From: Symsagittifera roscoffensis | Taxonomy: Eukaryota > Xenacoelomorpha > Acoela > Convolutidae | DNA length: 64,000 bases | Assembly: GCF_963678635.1 (NCBI RefSeq) | Contig: NC_087062.1 | Location: 78,247,200 to 78,311,199, forward strand | Reading direction: 5' to 3' | Shown here: positions 1 to 11,848 of the stretch, in pieces | How the letters are laid out: each line of letters begins with the position of its first letter | Position numbering within the stretch: position 1 is the first letter of the stretch | Position numbers and translations under genes: made by a program | Notes under the pieces: model-generated | Told to the model about the DNA's origin: nothing | Seen by the model: the letters and a program-made list of their open reading frames with translations, nothing else | Databases searched by the model: none

Positions 1-612
1 TTTTAGCTTCAAGTCTGAAGATGAGTCGTATTTTGCACGATCGCAGCAAGTTTTTACTGCCCAGCTTAACTGTTTTTCCAGAGATATCATTAGTTTAGCG
101 GATATTCCACTTAAAAGAATTGCTGGGTAATGCAAATGACTAATTACCAGTGCATGCATTATCAAGAGTCTTGTTTTTACTGGCAATGGCTTTTTGATTG
201 ATTGAATTGTTTTTATTCCGCATGCCATTTTCCTGAGAATATTTTTGATTTCATCTTGGAATGTGAGAAACTGATCTAAAACTACTCCTGGGTATTTAAC
301 AATGGTTTTTTTCTCAGTTATTTTATCATCTAGAGTTAAAGTATACTTTTCATCCTTTTTCCTTGAATGTTTTTTGCTGAAAACGATGAGTTCTGTTTTT
401 TTTTGCATTCAACTGAAGTGAGTGTTTTAAAAATAATTTGACAACAGACTGCAATTGGCTTCGAGTGCTTTAAGAGCTTTTTGTGGATCGTTTTTTTTCT
501 CACAGAATAGTAATGTATCATCCGCATTTTGAACTATTTTACATGTTTTGTCAATTTGTTTTTTGAGATCGTTAATGTAGAGATTGAATATTAGAGGGCC
601 AAGGAAAGTGCC
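1..612 (-). mobile_element. LINE reverse transcriptase 3' part, copy A (degenerate, cut by window start)
   Basis: The minus strand encodes the C-terminal half of a non-LTR retrotransposon reverse transcriptase. Reading leftward it shows an F-L-G-P-L block next to 590-605, a catalytic block at 517-528, and the later K-T-E-L-I-V-F block typical of LINE RTs. The catalytic box reads NADD instead of YADD. A 9-T run near 400 shifts the frame relative to copy B, so no intact protein is possible. The same sequence recurs at about 7,320-7,928 and 11,238-11,848. The right edge is the insertion of element Z. CR1/Jockey-like affiliation is likely from architecture but not settled. Confidence 0.8.
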
Positions 613-2337
613 TGTCTCTTAATAACCTAATATCTTTCACTATTTTCTGTTCTTCTGTCTACTTAAGTCTTAACAAAATAGTACCCCTCCAGATTGGCAA
701 AAACAGGACCCCTCCGGATTGCCAAAAACAAGGCCCCTCCGGATTAGCAAAAATAGTACCACTCCGGATTGGCAAAAACAAGACCCCTCCGGATTGGCAA
801 AAATAGTACCCCTCCGGATTGGCAAAAATAGTACCCCTCCGGATTGGCAAAATTGGGACCCTTCCGGATTGGCAAAATTGGGATACTTCCGGATTGGCAA
901 AATTAAGACCCATCCGGATTGGCAAAATAAGACCCCTTCGGATTGGCAAAATTGGGACCCTTCCGGATTGGGACCCCTCCGGGTTTGTAAAAGTAGCTTC
1001 TCAGAGACTTTCAAAATTTTCACCCGATACCCTTCCGGATAAGTTCTCCGATGCTATTATGCTGTTTGAACTAACTAGGAAGGGTGTATTATCTTTCCCA
1101 AGACCCTTCCGGATTGAAGCTAAGCCTCTTATTTGACAATTCACCTTAAATGTGAAGGGTCTGATCACTAGCCTAGTTTCGACTCGACTATGGTTTTCTG
1201 GTTTACTTAGCCTTCCCTTTTTGTCTAAAACTGCGTAAAATTGCCCTTTTCAACCGTTACTACCCTTTGGTAGGGGTGTAAGGGCTTTCCAAAAAAATAA
1301 TTATAAAACGTGAAGGGTCTACCTTCCCGAATTAGTGAGTTTGCAAAAAAACAATCTTTAAGAAATTTCACGCTTTTCTTTTTTGATTAATTAATGTTTT
1401 AATGGATAAGCTCACCTAATTTCTAATCTAATGGTACCAAGTTGAACTAGGTCTGTCCAGTAGTTGCAAAGTTGCCTATTTTTTTCTAGTTCAGTGCACA
1501 AAATTTAATCTAAAAAGTTTCAGCTGAAAAAATTTGCCAAAAACAATGCTATTTGGACCATTCCGGATTGATGAATCCACTAAATCAAACACGTTAAGTT
1601 CGATTTCACTGTAACCCGGAAGGATATTGGCAAACGGATTTCAAAACCTGTCAATTCACTAGTGAACGTTGTCCGAACAATAATTTTACTGTCCTAACTC
1701 AAAGTTTTTAAAAATTTTTCTTATTTTGTAGCATTTTCAAAAATGAAGAAAATTCGGTTTTTGGTAACCAATTAGTTCCAACCACTTCCGAACTAAACTT
1801 AACCGGTTCTACCCATTATACTAGTACAGTTACGATGTAACTCACTATTATAGCGCTTTTTTCCGTTTCAAAAAATATCGACATCTCAAAAAACGCAATT
1901 TTTGGGGGGATCAAAATATCGCTATTTTGACCCTAAAAACCGGTCCGCTTACTGTGTTTTTCACTGAAAAACGATATAGGAGTATTAATATAGGCTGTAT
2001 AGATGATAATACTAGTAATACTATACCCATACGGGTTTTTTCAATCTCCAAATTAAGGTGGTTAACTCGGAAATTCGCAGTTCGGTGAAGGGTCACTACA
2101 GTGCAGTCATTGTCGAGCTCCCCACAGAGTAATATCTTACTTTTTGTACCAAAAGGGATTTAAAGATTTTAACGATACCCAACAGTCGATTGTTGTGTCC
2201 TTGAGCTCCTTCTTGTCGCTCCTTGAACTGCTTGCCGGATCAGTCTTCTTCTCTAATCCCGAGACCCTTTCGGATTGAGCGCAAATTAGCATTAACGTGC
2301 TTAAAAACTCAAATAACCCTACAGTACAAACACCACA
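613..2337. repeat. Z element copy 1, LTR-like direct repeat (TG...CA)
   Basis: This 1.72 kb block starts TGTCTCTT and ends CACCACA. It is repeated almost base for base at 4006-5728 and 7929-9654, and partly inside 11,849-14,991. Together with 4006-5728 it brackets a gag-like segment, so the pair looks like the two LTRs of a minus-strand element. It contains the minisatellite at 674-985 and further single copies of the CCTTCCGGATTG motif. No convincing gene is present. Its left flank is the LINE sequence GAGGGCCAAGGAAAGTGCC. Confidence 0.75.
674..985. repeat. CCGGATTGGCAAAA minisatellite, array 1
   Basis: About twelve units of 24 to 26 bp share the core CCTCCGGATTGGCAAAA, with spacer variants such as ATAGTACC and ACAAGACC. 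The unit lacks stop codons in several frames, so it produces long artefactual open frames on both strands. It lies near the left end of element Z and is nearly identical in Z copies 2 and 3. Confidence 0.95.
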
Positions 2338-3324
2338 TAAGGACATCTGTTCAATCTGTTCTCCTATGCTGCCCATTATGTTGGTCAAGGATTCTTCAAT
2401 TGATGCTCCAATATCCACTAATGGTGTCAAAAGTGGCGGTGCCACCCTGTCGGTCCCAGGTAGCTTGGTGCTGGTCGATATTCGGGCCTTGATTATCTGC
2501 CTCGACGTCTTTTCTTGATCCACTTCTGGATCCACAGGTGCGTCACATAGCCCAGTGTTTCTATTCTTCGAAGCTCACCTTTCCGAATTCTTCATGTTCA
2601 CAAAGTCTCCTGACTGGCCTGATCCGTTAGTGGTATTGCTTTTTCTCCTCACCACACCAAATTGGTCCATGGTCCCAGCCTCTCTATCGGTGTATGCGTC
2701 ATTCTCCTGAGTCGAGCTATTGAGGCTGACTTGAGATCCAAAGTCATCTTGCCCGTCATCGTCCTCTTCTTCTTCCTGTGTTTCTGCTTCATCGCCCGTA
2801 CCCGTTCCCATAGTAAATGGAAAGAAGTTTCCGAAAGTGTTCTTCACTCTTTCTGAAAACGACGAGGACGTTGCCGGTTTCTCCGTCACGCCAAGCATCG
2901 TGGTGTTGTCTGTGGATGATCTTGTAGTCGCCACATTTCCAGTAGAGATGTCAGACAGTTCCGACTTCTCTTCTCGGTCCAGGGTCTCGGTGGAAGTGGC
3001 AAAATCTTGGCCTTGCTCTACCGAAGTATATTCACTCGCGAATCTTCTGTTTCCTCTCCCTTCCGGTCCATGTCCCTCTTGGTTCTCATCCACGGCGGGG
3101 TCCGAATGGACCTCTACCTCTAACCTTGCCTACTGTCCTTCTGAGGACTTTTGACTCCTGGTTTCAACCATTATGCCTGAAACTTTCTTCCCTTTATCAG
3201 TCCGGGTTCGTGTGGTTCTTTCCACAAAAGGGTCGTTCATTGCTTTTCTCTGTTTCTCTGGTATTAATTTCCTGGAGCTATCACTTAGTTTGGGTATCCT
3301 TGACTTGTCTAGACTCATTTTCAA
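2338..3324 (-). pseudogene. gag-like frame with two in-frame stops
   Basis: One minus-strand frame runs from the ATG at 3324 to the repeat edge at 2338. It is interrupted by TAG at 3130-3132 and TGA at 2575-2577. The first part is basic and rich in Lys, Arg and Thr. The middle is acidic, with a Glu/Asp run near 2740-2770 and many Ser/Thr. The last part contains a short amphipathic stretch before the frame passes directly into the Z repeat. Composition and place suggest a retroelement structural protein, but I see no zinc knuckle or other diagnostic motif. It might equally be a captured host fragment. Confidence 0.4.
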
Positions 3325-4005
3325 TTTATAACTTCTTACTGCTTATACACTCAATTCAATTGCTAGTGTCCTTTTAGTCTGACTACTGATAACAATAACA
3401 CAGCACAATAAATTCCAAAAGTTTCACTTAAATAGTGACCACGAATCGTTGTATGTTATCACAGTACAGTGTGTATAGAATTTATTCACAATAGTCGATT
3501 ATTAGTTTTAAGATATTAAGCTAGCACAGTATGATGATATCAATTTATTTAGAAGATAGTGTTTTCACTACCCAATCAAAGACAGATATTTTTGATTTAA
3601 AACCAAAATAAAGAAAAATAAGAATATTTTCAATGAAAAACGTATGTGTTTTGTACTTCAGTCAGTCGCAATGTAATAGTCGAACTTGTTTCTAAAGAAA
3701 GAGCTTTCCCTGCTTGGTGCTGCACCAAACAGACAAAACGTGAAGGCAGTAATTTTCTCAAGTGAGCGTCTATTGCACCCACCGAGTCCTGTGTTACCTC
3801 TCTGTCTTCGGATTGCCCGAGCTAGACCTACTAAAATCCTCAAGGCAATCACTTTTCCAAGAAACGATTTGGATTTCAACCCACACAAATCAGTGACAAA
3901 CTCTTTTTCAATTTCGATGTCGCGCAAATCCGAGTTTAGACCTGTTTTGTTTTGGTCTGGTCTTTTACAAAGGCAAGTTACCAGTGCAGTCATTGGTTTC
4001 TAGCC
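2338..4005 (-). mobile_element. Internal region of an LTR-like element, gag-like, no pol
   Basis: This 1.67 kb segment is found once in the window, between two direct Z repeats. Minus-strand reading would run from the repeat at 4006-5728, through this region, into the repeat at 613-2337. It contains a gag-like frame (2338-3324) and, upstream of it (3325-4005), AT-rich sequence and a short 111-codon frame (3658-3993) that I do not recognise. No protease, RT, RNase H or integrase motif is visible. No convincing primer-binding site or polypurine tract touches the repeat edges. It could be a deleted LTR element or an unrelated segment caught between tandem Z copies. Confidence 0.5.
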
Positions 4006-6710
4006 TGTCTCTTGATAACCTATAACCTTTCACTATTTTCTGTTCTTCTGTCTACTTAAGTCTTAACAAAATAGTACCCCTCCAGATTGGCAAAAACAGG
4101 ACCCCTCCGGATTGCCAAAAACAAGGCCCCTCCGGATTAGCAAAAATAGTACCACTCCGGATTGGCAAAAACAAGACCCCCCCGGATTGGCAAAAATAGT
4201 ACCCCTCCGGATTGGCAAAAATAGTACCCCTCCGGATTGGCAAAATTGGGACCCTTCCGGATTGGCAAAATTGGGACACTTCCGGATTGGCAAAATTAAG
4301 ACCCATCCGGATTGGCAAAATAAGACCCCTCCGGATTGGCAAAATTGGGACCCTTCCGGATTGGGACCCCTCCGGGTTTGTAAAAGTAGCTTCTCAGAGA
4401 CTTTCAAAGTTTTCACCCGATACCCTTCCGGATAAGTTCTCCGATGCTATTATGCTGTTTGGACTAACTAGGAAGGGTGTATTATCTTTCCCAAGACCCT
4501 TCCGGATTGAAGCTAAGCCTCTTATTTGACAATTCACCTTAAATGTGAAGGGTCTGATCACTAGCCTAGTTTCGACTCGACTATGGTTTTCTGGTTTACT
4601 TAGCCTTCCCTTTTTGTCTAAAACTGCGTAAAATTGCCCTTTTCAACCGTTACTACCCTTTGGTAGGGGTGTAAGGGCTTTCCAAAAAAATAATTATATA
4701 ACGTGAAGGGTCTACCTTCCCGAATTAGTGAGTTTGCAAAAAACAATCTTTAAGAAATTTCACGCTTTTCTTTTTTGATTAATTAATGTTTTAATGGATA
4801 AGCTCACCTAATTTCTAATCTAATGGTACCAAGTTGAACTAGATCTGTCCAGTAGTTCCAAAGTTGCCTATTTTTTTCTAGTTCAGTGCACAAAATTTAA
4901 TCTAAAAAGTTTCAGCTGAAACAATTTGCCAAAAACAATGCTATTTGGACCATTCCGGATTGATGAATCCACTAAATCAAACACCTTAAGTTCGATTTCA
5001 CTGTAACCCGGAAGGATATTGGCAAACAGATTTCAAAACCTGTCAATTCACTAGTGAACGTTGTCCGAACAATAATTTTACTGTCCTAACTCAAAGTTTT
5101 TAAAAACTTTTCCTATTTTGTAGCATTTTCAAAAATGAAGAAAATTCGGTTTTTGGTAACCAATTAGTTCCAACCACTTCCGAACTAAACTTAACCGGTT
5201 CTACCCATTATACTAGTACAGTTACGATGTAACTCACTATTTTAGCGCTTTTTTCCGTTTCAAAAAATATCGACATCTCAAAGAACGCAATTTTTGGGGG
5301 GATCAAAATATCGCTATTTTGAACCTAAAAACCGGTCCGCTTACTGTGTTTTTCACTGAAAAACGATATAGGAGTATTAATATAGGCTGTATAGATGATA
5401 ATACTAGTAATACTATACCCATACGGGTTTTTTCAATCTCCAAATTAAGGTGGTTAACTCGGAAATTCGCAGTTCGGTGAAGGGTCACTACAGTGCAGTC
5501 ATTGTCGAGCTCCCCACAGAGTAATATCTTACTTTTTGTACCAAAAGGGATACAAAGATTTTAACGATACCCAACAGTCGATTGTTGTGTCCTTGAGCCC
5601 CTTCTTGTCTTCCTTGAACTGCTTGCCGGATCAGTCTTCTTCTCTAATCCCGAGACCCTTCCGGATTGAGCGCAAATTAGCATTAACGTGCTTAAAAACT
5701 CAAATAACCCTACAGTACAAACACCACAAACGGGCCACAAAATTGATCGTAAAGATGCTGACTGATTTAAATGCCTGTAACAACAATATATCTAACAACA
5801 AAAAATGGGACGGGAGGGTCGGATCACATCTCGTCTGTGTCTGTGGGGATAATTTCTACTGATTTTATACTTTTTTTACTGTTTTTGTTTTTTTTTCGGT
5901 TATTTTTTATGTTTTTTCTTTTTCTTAGGTACTATACTAATTTTTGTTTGTTTTTTTGTATATCTTCAAGTGTTTTTGTTCACAAACCTCTCAGGGGACG
6001 ACGGGACGGCCAATCGCCCACCCTTCCTGGCTCGTGAATTTTTGGTCCTAACTAGGTTAAAAAACTTTTCACGGGAATCCGGAAGGCTTCCGCGTTCCGA
6101 ACTACCCTTCCGCCTGGTGGTTAGGGCGTTGTTTTGAGCATCCGCTCGGCATGGAGTGCTCGTTAACGGTTCTGCCGTTCATGATGTAAAAACAAAACAC
6201 CCAGGAGCGCCATAAAAACATCTATGTAACATTCGCCCGGAAGTACATATCGACGAAAAATAAAGCTAGGTTCTAAAACGACTGGCTAGCGTCTAAACAC
6301 AGCTCCACATGCTTTTCACCGTCTCTGCCAAAGCCAGTTCTTTTGGTGGTTTTCCTACCATCGGGTCGACAAAAACGTTACTGTTTCCGGGTTCGGTCAA
6401 AACACTCAAATTAACTTAATTATATGCAAAAATAGTGAGCTCATGGCTGGGTCTCAGTATCCCCAGACCACGAGGTCACTCCTAAAAACAGGGCTACTAC
6501 TATTTATTATATTACTATCGTTTTTGCTCAGTAGATAAAAACCATCATCTCTATCGAAGATGGATCAACTCTTTCCCTCAATCCTTGCTTCTCATTCTCT
6601 GAAAATGAATCAGGATGTTAATTAATTTCAACTCAGGACATGACAGGAAGCTAAAAGTTTGTATAAGACAGTTTGAGTTTTGGGCCCGAGACCCCTCCGG
6701 ATTCTGGAAT
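4006..6710. repeat. Z element copy 2 (LTR-like part 4006-5728 plus 1 kb tail)
   Basis: The first 1.72 kb repeats 613-2337 with few differences. The following 980 bp (5729-6710) is shared with copies 3 and 4 but missing after copy 1. It holds a T-rich stretch (5865-5960), a small palindrome around CCGGAAGGCTTCCG near 6079-6092, and ends in CGAGACCCCTCCGGATT. The open frames in it are short and not conserved in a coding manner between copies, so I call no gene. Confidence 0.75.
4067..4378. repeat. CCGGATTGGCAAAA minisatellite, array 2
   Basis: Same array as at 674-985, with the same order of variant units and only a few substitutions. For example, CCTCCGG becomes CCCCCGG in one unit. The conserved order of variants shows that the arrays were copied as whole blocks, not expanded independently. 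Confidence 0.95.
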
Positions 6711-7928
6711 TCGGGGAAATATCACCCCTATTTCTAAAAAAAAACACTTTAATTGCACATCGAAATTAATTTCAATACACAAGTGTATGTCAAATGTTTT
6801 CTGTTTTTTTTTCTCTATCGATTCATAAGAATATTATAACATTATTAGATACGCATAGTTACAATAACAATAAACAAAACAAAAACTATTACAATTATCG
6901 ATGATTACTTTTCACCTGAGAGCTTCAAGGTGGCTTATATATAAATTTTATCATATAAACTTGAAGCTTTTCCATGAAAATTTACCATGAGTTGCCACAG
7001 AGGGGTCTTCTTTAAATAAAAATAAATAATAATTCTTGAACTTTATCTTTGCTTTTCTGCATGTTAATATGTCCTTAAATTTGACTTTATCATCTGTTAG
7101 TTTGTTCCAGATTATGACGGACTTTTTAAAGAAGGAATTTTCTATGTATTGCCCATTGTATCTGTCGCCGAAATATACTTTTTTGTTTCTTGTGTTAATA
7201 TCTATTTGGTGGTTAACATACTCAATGTTATTATAGGCTGGCAATAATTGATGTTGTTTTTCCAAAGTGACATAATATTTTATAGTCCAGAAACATTGCT
7301 ACTGGCAATATATTGTGTTTTAGCTTCAAGTCTGAAGATGAGTCGCATTTTGCACGATCGCAGCAAGTTTTTACTGCCCAGCTTAACTGTTTTTCCAGAG
7401 ATATCATTAGTTTAGCGGATATTCCACTTAAAAGAATTGCTGGGTAATGCAAATGACTAATTACCAGTGCATGCATTATCAAGAGTCTTGTTTTTACTGG
7501 CAATGGCTTTTTGATTGATTGAATTGTTTTTATTCCGCATGCCATTTTCCTGAGAATATTTTTGATTTCATCTTGGAATGTGAGAAACTGATCTAAAACT
7601 ACTCCTGGGTATTTAACAATGGTTTTTTTCTCATTTATTTTATCATCTAGAGTTAAAGTATACTTTTCATCCTTTTTCCTTGAATGTTTTTTGCTGAAAA
7701 CGATGAGTTCTGTTTTTTTTGCATTCAACTGAAGTGAGTGTTCTAAAAATAATTTGACAACAGACTGCAATTGGCTTCGAGTGCTTTAAGAGCTTTTTGT
7801 GGATCGTTTTTTTTCTCACAGAATAGTAATGTATCATCCGCATTTTGAACTATTTTACATGTTTTGTCAATTTGTTTTTTGAGATCGTTAATGTAGAGAT
7901 TGAATATTAGAGGGCCAAGGAAAGTGCT
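6711..7928 (-). mobile_element. LINE 3' part, copy B (3' flank, C-terminus, RT)
   Basis: The minus frame 7770-7231 encodes the RT thumb-side region (K-T-E-L-I-V-F, then a V-V-L-D block). The frame 7265-6951 encodes the LINE C-terminus with a W-N-K-L block typical of such ORFs. The catalytic box at 7833-7844 reads NADD. Upstream the frame is shifted, so the element is dead. 6711-6900 is the 3' flank or UTR, AT-rich, without a clear poly(A) tail. The left edge joins Z directly at a CCTCCGGATT motif, the junction of the tandem array. Confidence 0.8.
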
Positions 7929-10630
7929 TGTCTCTTAATAACCTAATATCTTTCACTATTTTCTGTTCTTCTGTCTACTTAAGTCTTAACAAAATAGTAC
8001 CCCTCCAGATTGGCAAAAACAGGACCCCTCCGGATTGCCAAAAACAAGGCCCCTCCGGATTAGCAAAAATAGTACCACTCCGGATTGGCAAAAACAAGAC
8101 CCCTCCGGATTGGCAAAAATAGTACCCCTCCGGATTGGCAAAAATAGTACCCCTCCGGATTGGCAAAATTGGGACCCTTCCGGATTGGCAAAATTGGGAT
8201 ACTTCCGGATTGGCAAAATTAAGACCCATCCGGATTGGCAAAATAAGACCCCTTCGGATTGGCAAAATTGGGACCCTTCCGGATTGGGACCCCTCCGGGT
8301 TTGTAAAAGTAGCTTCTCAGAGACTTTCAAAATTTTCACCCGATACCCTTCCGGATAAGTTCTCCGATGCTATTATGCTGTTTGAACTAACTAGGAAGGG
8401 TGTATTATCTTTCCCAAGACCCTTCCGGATTGAAGCTAAGCCTCTTATTTGACAATTCACCTTAAATGTGAAGGGTCTGATCACTAGCCTAGTTTCGACT
8501 CGACTATGGTTTTCTGGTTTACTTAGCCTTCCCTTTTTGTCTAAAACTGCGTAAAATTGCCCTTTTCAACCGTTACTACCCTTTGGTAGGGGTGTAAGGG
8601 CTTTCCAAAAAAATAATTATAAAACGTGAAGGGTCTACCTTCCCGAATTAGTGAGTTTGCAAAAAAACAATCTTTAAGAAATTTCACGCTTTTCTTTTTT
8701 GATTAATTAATGTTTTAATGGATAAGCTCACCTAATTTCTAATCTAATGGTACCAAGTTGAACTAGGTCTGTCCAGTAGTTGCAAAGTTGCCTATTTTTT
8801 TCTAGTTCAGTGCACAAAATTTAATCTAAAAAGTTTCAGCTGAAAAAATTTGCCAAAAACAATGCTATTTGGACCATTCCGGATTGATGAATCCACTAAA
8901 TCAAACACGTTAAGTTCGATTTCACTGTAACCCGGAAGGATATTGGCAAACGGATTTCAAAACCTGTCAATTCACTAGTGAAAGTTGTCCGAACAATAAT
9001 TTTACTGTCCTAACTCAAAGTTTTTAAAAATTTTTCTTATTTTGTAGCATTTTCAAAAATGAAGAAAATTCGGTTTTTGGTAACCAATTAGTTCCAACCA
9101 CCTCCGAACTAAACTTAACCGGTTCTAATCATTATACTAGTACAGTTACGATGTAACTCACTATTTTAGCGCTTTTTTTCCGTTTAAAAAAATATCGACA
9201 TCTCAAAAAACGCAATTTTTGGGGGGATCAAAATATCGCTATTTTGACCCTAAAAACCGGTCCGCTTACTGTGTTTTTCACTGAAAAACGATATAGGAGT
9301 ATTAATATAGGCTGTATAGATGATAATACTAGTAATACTATACCCATACGGGTTTTTTCAATCTCCAAATTAAGGTGGTTAACTCGGAAATTCGCAGTTC
9401 GGTGAAGGGTCACTACAGTGCAGTCATTGTCGAGCTCCCCACAGAGTAATATCTTACTTTTTGTACCAAAAGAGATTTAAAGATTTTAACGATACCCAAC
9501 AGTCGATTGTTGTGTCCTTGAGCTCCTTCTTGTCGCTCCTTGAACTGCTTGCCGGATCAGTCTTCTTCTCTAATCCCGAGACCCTTCCGGATTGAGCGCA
9601 AATTAGCATTAACGTGCTTAAAAACTCAAATAACCCTACAGTACAAACACCACAAACGGGCCACAAAATTGATCGTAAAGATGCTGACTGATTTAAATGC
9701 CTGTAACAACAATATATCTAACAACAAAAAATGGGACGGGAGGGTCGGATCACATCTCGTCTGTGGGGATAATTTCTACTGATTTTATACTTTTTTTACT
9801 GTTTTTGTTTTGTTTTCGGTTATTTTTTATGTTTTTTCTTTTTCTTAGGTACTATACTAATTTTTGTTTGTTTTCTTGTATATCTTCAAGTGTTTTTGTT
9901 CACAAACCTCTCAGGGGACGACGGGACGGCCAATCGCCCACCCTTCCTGGCTCGTGAATTTTTGGTCCTAACTAGGTTAAAAAACTTTTCACGGGAATCC
10001 GGAAGGCTTCCGCGTTCCGAACTACCCTACCGCCTGGTGGTTAGGGCGTTGTTTTGAGCATCCGCTCGGCATGGAGTGCTCGTTAACGGTTCTGCCGTTC
10101 ATGATGTAAAAAAAACACCCAGGAGCGCCATAAAAACATCTATGTAACATTCGCCCGGAAGTACATATCGACGAAAAACAAAGCTAGGTTCTAAAACGAC
10201 TGGCTAGCGTCTAAACACAGCTCTACATGCTTTTCACCGTCTCTGCCAAAGCCAGTTCTTTTGGTGGTTTTCCTACCATCGGGTCGACAAAAACGTTACT
10301 GTTTCCGGGTTCGGTCAAAACACTCAAATTAACTTAATTATATGCAAAAATAGTGAGCTCATGGCTGGGTCTCAGTATCCCCAGACCACGAGGTCACTCC
10401 TAAAAACAGGGCTACTACTATTTATTATATTACTATCGTTTTTACTCAGTAGATAAAAACCATCATCTCTATCGAAGATGGATCAACTCTTTCCCTCAAT
10501 CCTTGCTTCTCATTCTCTGAAAATGAATCAGGATGTTAATTAATTTCAACTCAGGACATGACAGGAAGCTAAAAGTTTGTATAAGACAGTTTGAGTTTTG
10601 GGCCCGAGACCCCTCCGGATTCTGGAATTC
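7929..10630. repeat. Z element copy 3
   Basis: A full-length Z copy without the gag-like insertion: the LTR-like part (7929-9654), then the 980 bp tail. It is nearly identical to copy 2, with small indels such as a shorter repeat near 9760 and loss of bases near 10,112. It lies between LINE copy B and LINE copy C, giving the 3.92 kb period of the array. No supported gene. Confidence 0.8.
7990..8301. repeat. CCGGATTGGCAAAA minisatellite, array 3
   Basis: About twelve 24 to 26 bp units in the same variant order as array 1. It shares the CCTTCGG variant in a late unit and GGGATACTT with array 1, which array 2 lacks. Copies 1 and 3 are therefore closer to each other than to copy 2. Confidence 0.95.
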
Positions 10631-11848
10631 GGGGAAATATCACTCCTATTTCTAAAAAAAAAAACACTTTAATTGCACATCGAAATTAATTTCAATACAC
10701 AAGTGTATGTCAAATGTTTTCTGTTTTTTTTCTCTATCGATTCATAAGAATATTATAACATTATTAGTTACACATAGTTACAATAACAATAAACAAAACA
10801 AAAACTATTACAATTATCGATGATTACTTTTCACCTGAGAGCTTCAAGGTGGTTTATATATAAATTTTATCATATAAACTTGAAGCTTTTCCATGAAAAT
10901 TTACCATGAGTTGCCACAGAGGGGTCTTCTTTAAATAAAAATAAATAATAATTCTTGAACTTTATCTTTGCTTTTCTGCATGTTAACATGTCTTTAAAAT
11001 TGACTTTATCATCTGTTAGTTTGTTCCAGATTATGACGGACTTTTTAAAGAAGGAATTTTCTATGTATTGCCCATTGTATCTGTCGCCGAAATATAATTT
11101 TTTGTTTCTTGTGTTAATATCTATTTGGTGGTTAACATACTCAATGTTATTATAGGCTGGCAATAATTGATGTTGTTTTTCCAAAGTGACATAATATTTT
11201 ATAGTCCAGAAACATTGCTACTGGCAATATATTGTGTTTTAGCTTCAAGTCTGAAGATGAGTCGTATTTTGCACGATCGCAGCAAGTTTTTACTGCCCAG
11301 CTTAACTGTTTTTCCAGAGATATCATTAGTTTAGCGGATATTCCACTTAAAAGAATTGCTGGGTAATGCAAATGACTAATTACCAGTGCATGCATTATCA
11401 AGAGTCTTGTTTTTACTGGCAATGGCTTTTTGATTGATTGAATTGTTTTTATTCCGCATGCCATTTTCCTGAGAATATTTTTGATTTCATCTTGGAATGT
11501 GAGAAACTGATCTAAAACTACTTCTGGGTATTTAACAATGGTTTTTTTCTCAATTATTTTATCATCTAGAGTAAAAGTATACTTTTCATCCTTTTTCCTT
11601 GAATGTTTTTTGCTGAAAACGATGAGTTCTGTTTTTTTTTGCATTCAACTGAAGTGAGTGTTCTGAAAATAATTTGACAACAGACTGCAATTGGCTTCGA
11701 GTGCTTTAAGAGCTTTTTGTCGATCGTTTTTTTTCTCACAGAATAGTAATGTATCATCCGCATATTGAACTATTTTACATGTTTTGTCAATTTGTTTGTT
11801 GAGATCGTTAATGTAGAGATTGAATATTAGAGGGCCAAGGAAAGTGGC
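10631..11848 (-). mobile_element. LINE 3' part, copy C, with canonical YADD
   Basis: Same content as copies A and B, but the catalytic box at 11,753-11,764 reads YADD, the standard non-LTR RT motif. The minus frame 11,644-11,150 covers the region after the catalytic site and 11,184-10,870 the C-terminus. A 9-T run before the K-T-E block again breaks the frame. This copy sits at the array's right end and is continuous in logic with the LINE 5' half at 14,992-17,064. Together they are the original LINE, split by Z copy 4. Confidence 0.82.

Noticed and set aside
613-625. Resemblance of CTGTCTCTTA at the Z start to the Tn5 mosaic end
   Set aside because: Only ten bases agree, the following bases differ, and the site recurs as a natural boundary in all Z copies. 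Not a library artefact.
674-985. CRISPR-like look of regularly spaced repeats
   Set aside because: The spacers are 7 to 9 bases, near identical and part of the unit, and the context is animal DNA. It is a minisatellite.
659-1136. Several overlapping open frames of about 100 codons on both strands, repeated at 4,052 and 7,975
   Set aside because: They are readings of the 25 bp minisatellite, which has no stops in several frames. The peptides are simple repeats of the DNA unit.
2137-2492. Possible extension of the gag-like protein into the Z repeat as a real C-terminus
   Set aside because: The same downstream frame exists in Z copies without gag, so the fusion is most simply explained by the junction.
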